DNA from: SUG2458 sp963651465
GTDB taxonomy: Bacteria > Bacillota_I > Bacilli_A > RFN20 > CAG-826
NCBI GenBank assembly: GCA_963651465.1
Contig: CAVJPS010000002.1
Coordinates: 1-40,745, forward strand
Direction: 5' to 3'
Length of the DNA stretch: 40,745 nt
Shown: positions 39,661 through 40,745 of the stretch, piece after piece
Position numbering within the stretch: position 1 is the stretch's first letter
How the letters are laid out: the number at the start of each line of letters is the position of its first letter
Notes under the pieces: generated by a model
Told to the model about the DNA's origin: nothing
What the model saw: only the letters and a program-made list of their open reading frames with translations
The model's database searches: none
Position numbers and translations under genes: made by a program

Positions 39661-40584
39661 ATGAATACATTTATTATGACTGACGAAAACATCGGCTCAA
39701 TTTCAGTTAAAATATTATTAACGATATTAAATTTATTTATTATCGGTGCTTTTTTAGGATATGTTATAGAAGTGATTTATAGAAGATTCTTTTCAGTAAA
39801 AAAATGGGTCAATCCTGGTTTTATGAAAGGTCCTTGGTTACCGATGTATGGTTTTGGTTTGGTATTCCTTTTCTTTTTATGTGATTTGTTTTATCGAATA
39901 TTACCAACAAACATGACACTTTATAATCCTACTGGTGAATTGTTCTCACGAACGACTATCAGTGGGCCTTCTATTTCTGATTTGCTTATCATAATTATCT
40001 TAGCCTTAACCATGATAGCTTTAGAATTCATTGCTGGATTAATATTTGTCAAAGGATTTAAAGTTAAATTATGGGATTATTCCAATATGAAAGGAAACAT
40101 ATTAGGAATAATCTGTCCTGTCTTTAATCTTATTTGGTTACTAGTTAGTGTTATCTATTATTATGGTATCAATCCATTTGTCTATAAAGGTTTCCATATA
40201 ATATATGAATACCTTTTTGGAAATGAAAATAACGGAATGGTAATCCATTTTGGAACTATATTTATATTAGGAATCATATATGGAATATTTATTATTGATT
40301 TAGTTCACTCTATTAATTTATTTAACAAGGTAAAAGTTCTTGCTAAAGAAAGTGGAGTTATTCAAAAATACGAAAAACTTAGAGAACAAATTAGATTATC
40401 TCAAGAGGATATTAAAAAGAAATTCTTTGAGAAATTACCTGAAGCATTAAAAAATAAAAAGAAAGAAAATAAAATATCAGAAAAAATATATGAGAATGTA
40501 CGAAAAACTATTTTCATAAATCCAAATATTAATAGCACCGAAAACAACTACGATGAAAATGGTAGACCAAAGAAAATTGAATAA
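39661..40584 (+). CDS. CmpB-type putative ABC transporter permease (PF06541-like)
   Basis: 307 aa with five to six membrane helices. The opening GAFLGYVIEVIYRRFFSVKK, followed by GFMKGPWLPMYGFG, is the signature of this family, annotated as putative ABC permeases without a proven substrate. After the last helix (about 200-222) a charged helical tail of ~80 residues (SGVIQKYEKLREQIRLSQ, then KKKEN repeats) lies in the cytoplasm. No ATPase partner is nearby, so a transport role is not supported by context. Ribosome site GAGAGG precedes the ATG. Expressed from the copy B promoter. Confidence 0.8.
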   Translation: MNTFIMTDENIGSISVKILLTILNLFIIGAFLGYVIEVIYRRFFSVKKWVNPGFMKGPWLPMYGFGLVFLFFLCDLFYRILPTNMTLYNPTGELFSRTTISGPSISDLLIIIILALTMIALEFIAGLIFVKGFKVKLWDYSNMKGNILGIICPVFNLIWLLVSVIYYYGINPFVYKGFHIIYEYLFGNENNGMVIHFGTIFILGIIYGIFIIDLVHSINLFNKVKVLAKESGVIQKYEKLREQIRLSQEDIKKKFFEKLPEALKNKKKENKISEKIYENVRKTIFINPNINSTENNYDENGRPKKIE

Positions 40585-40643
40585 TTAATTCATTAATCAT
40601 TTTCAATTTTAAACTTTTCAATAATCATTTTTAACGCAAAAAG

Positions 40644-40682
40644 ACGACCATTACTCAATTACGAGTTTTGATCGTTTTTTTT
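40644..40682. terminator. Bidirectional terminator between convergent genes
   Basis: ACGACCA (40644-40650) and TGATCGT (40669-40675) with an inner ACTC/GAGT stem. The plus strand ends in eight T; the minus strand, where the outer stem pairs better through a G-U, ends in CTTTTT. Confidence 0.75.
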
Positions 40683-40690
40683 AGTTTATC

Positions 40691-40744
40691 CTACATTCCA
40701 AAGAATTTGTCAAAGAAAGCTTTTATTTTTTCAATGACTGTTTG
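40691..40744 (-). CDS. 3' end of an unidentified gene, cut by the window edge
   Basis: The minus-strand frame reads QTVIEKIKAFFDKFFGM-stop and is open to the window end. The amphipathic helical look and the terminator directly downstream support a real coding end. Too short to name. Confidence 0.4.
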   Translation of the reverse strand, partial: QTVIEKIKAFFDKFFGM

Positions 40745-40745
40745 T

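Overview
The window reads as chromosomal DNA of a low-GC Gram-positive bacterium (Bacillota/Mollicutes-like, probably a gut-type uncultured Bacilli or Clostridia lineage). The pointers are very AT-rich codon use with mostly TAA stops, strong AAGGAGG ribosome sites, TTGNNN/TATAAT promoters, hairpin-plus-U terminators, CCA-encoded tRNAs, a type 3 (archaeal-like) ProS and Bacillus-type TrhP1/TrhP2 homologues. The genetic code appears standard. I cannot name the species.

Layout. (1) 1-7800: a defence block with the 3' part of an Eco57I-type adenine methyltransferase, a GIY-YIG/DEAD-like helicase that is its likely restriction partner, and a UvrD/helicase IV-like protein with a nuclease-like insert and topoisomerase-type zinc fingers. 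It ends at a terminator and a tRNA-Ser(CGA). (2) 8278-15500: an SPFH protein and a YdjG-like zinc-ribbon membrane protein, a membrane-anchored degenerate GGDEF-EAL protein, proS, tRNA-Ser(GCT), a membrane protein and a nitroreductase. (3) 15558-22986: one seven-gene operon with its own promoter and terminator, encoding an XRE regulator, a small SPFH protein, a coiled-coil protein, an ESCRT-III-like small helical protein, an MIT-like domain fused to a Vps4-like AAA ATPase, a zinc-ribbon/TIR/membrane protein and a cytoplasmic zinc-ribbon trypsin-like protease. This is the most exciting part of the window: it looks like a bacterial ESCRT-III/Vps4-type membrane-remodelling module wired to two potential effectors, TIR and protease. 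(4) 23029-27596: three U32-family RNA-hydroxylation proteins (an RlhA-like protein, TrhP1, TrhP2) and tRNA-Gln(CTG). (5) 27812-33700, minus strand: a MATE transporter fused to a cytidylate-kinase-like domain, a GNAT-RdgB fusion with two small genes, and a TetR operon with two membrane proteins. (6) 33811-39572: an aldo/keto reductase and TIR-methyltransferase operon, a TrkA-N/RyR-like membrane protein, and the wreckage of further TIR-methyltransferase copies. (7) The right edge holds a CmpB-type membrane protein and the tail of another gene.

How the parts fit. Three separate TIR loci, two SPFH proteins, several N-terminal zinc ribbons and the restriction block make this an accessory, defence- and envelope-stress-rich region mixed with housekeeping translation genes (proS, tRNAs, RNA-modification genes). 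In region 3 the expected logic, by inference, is that the SPFH and ESCRT-III-like proteins assemble on a membrane, the MIT-AAA ATPase remodels them, and TIR and protease modules act downstream under XRE control. An almost identical ~80 bp promoter-plus-dyad sequence lies upstream of two unrelated membrane-protein genes (31441-31902 and 39661-40584), pointing to shared control or a recent duplication.

All function calls rest on motif reading and family memory; no database search was run.
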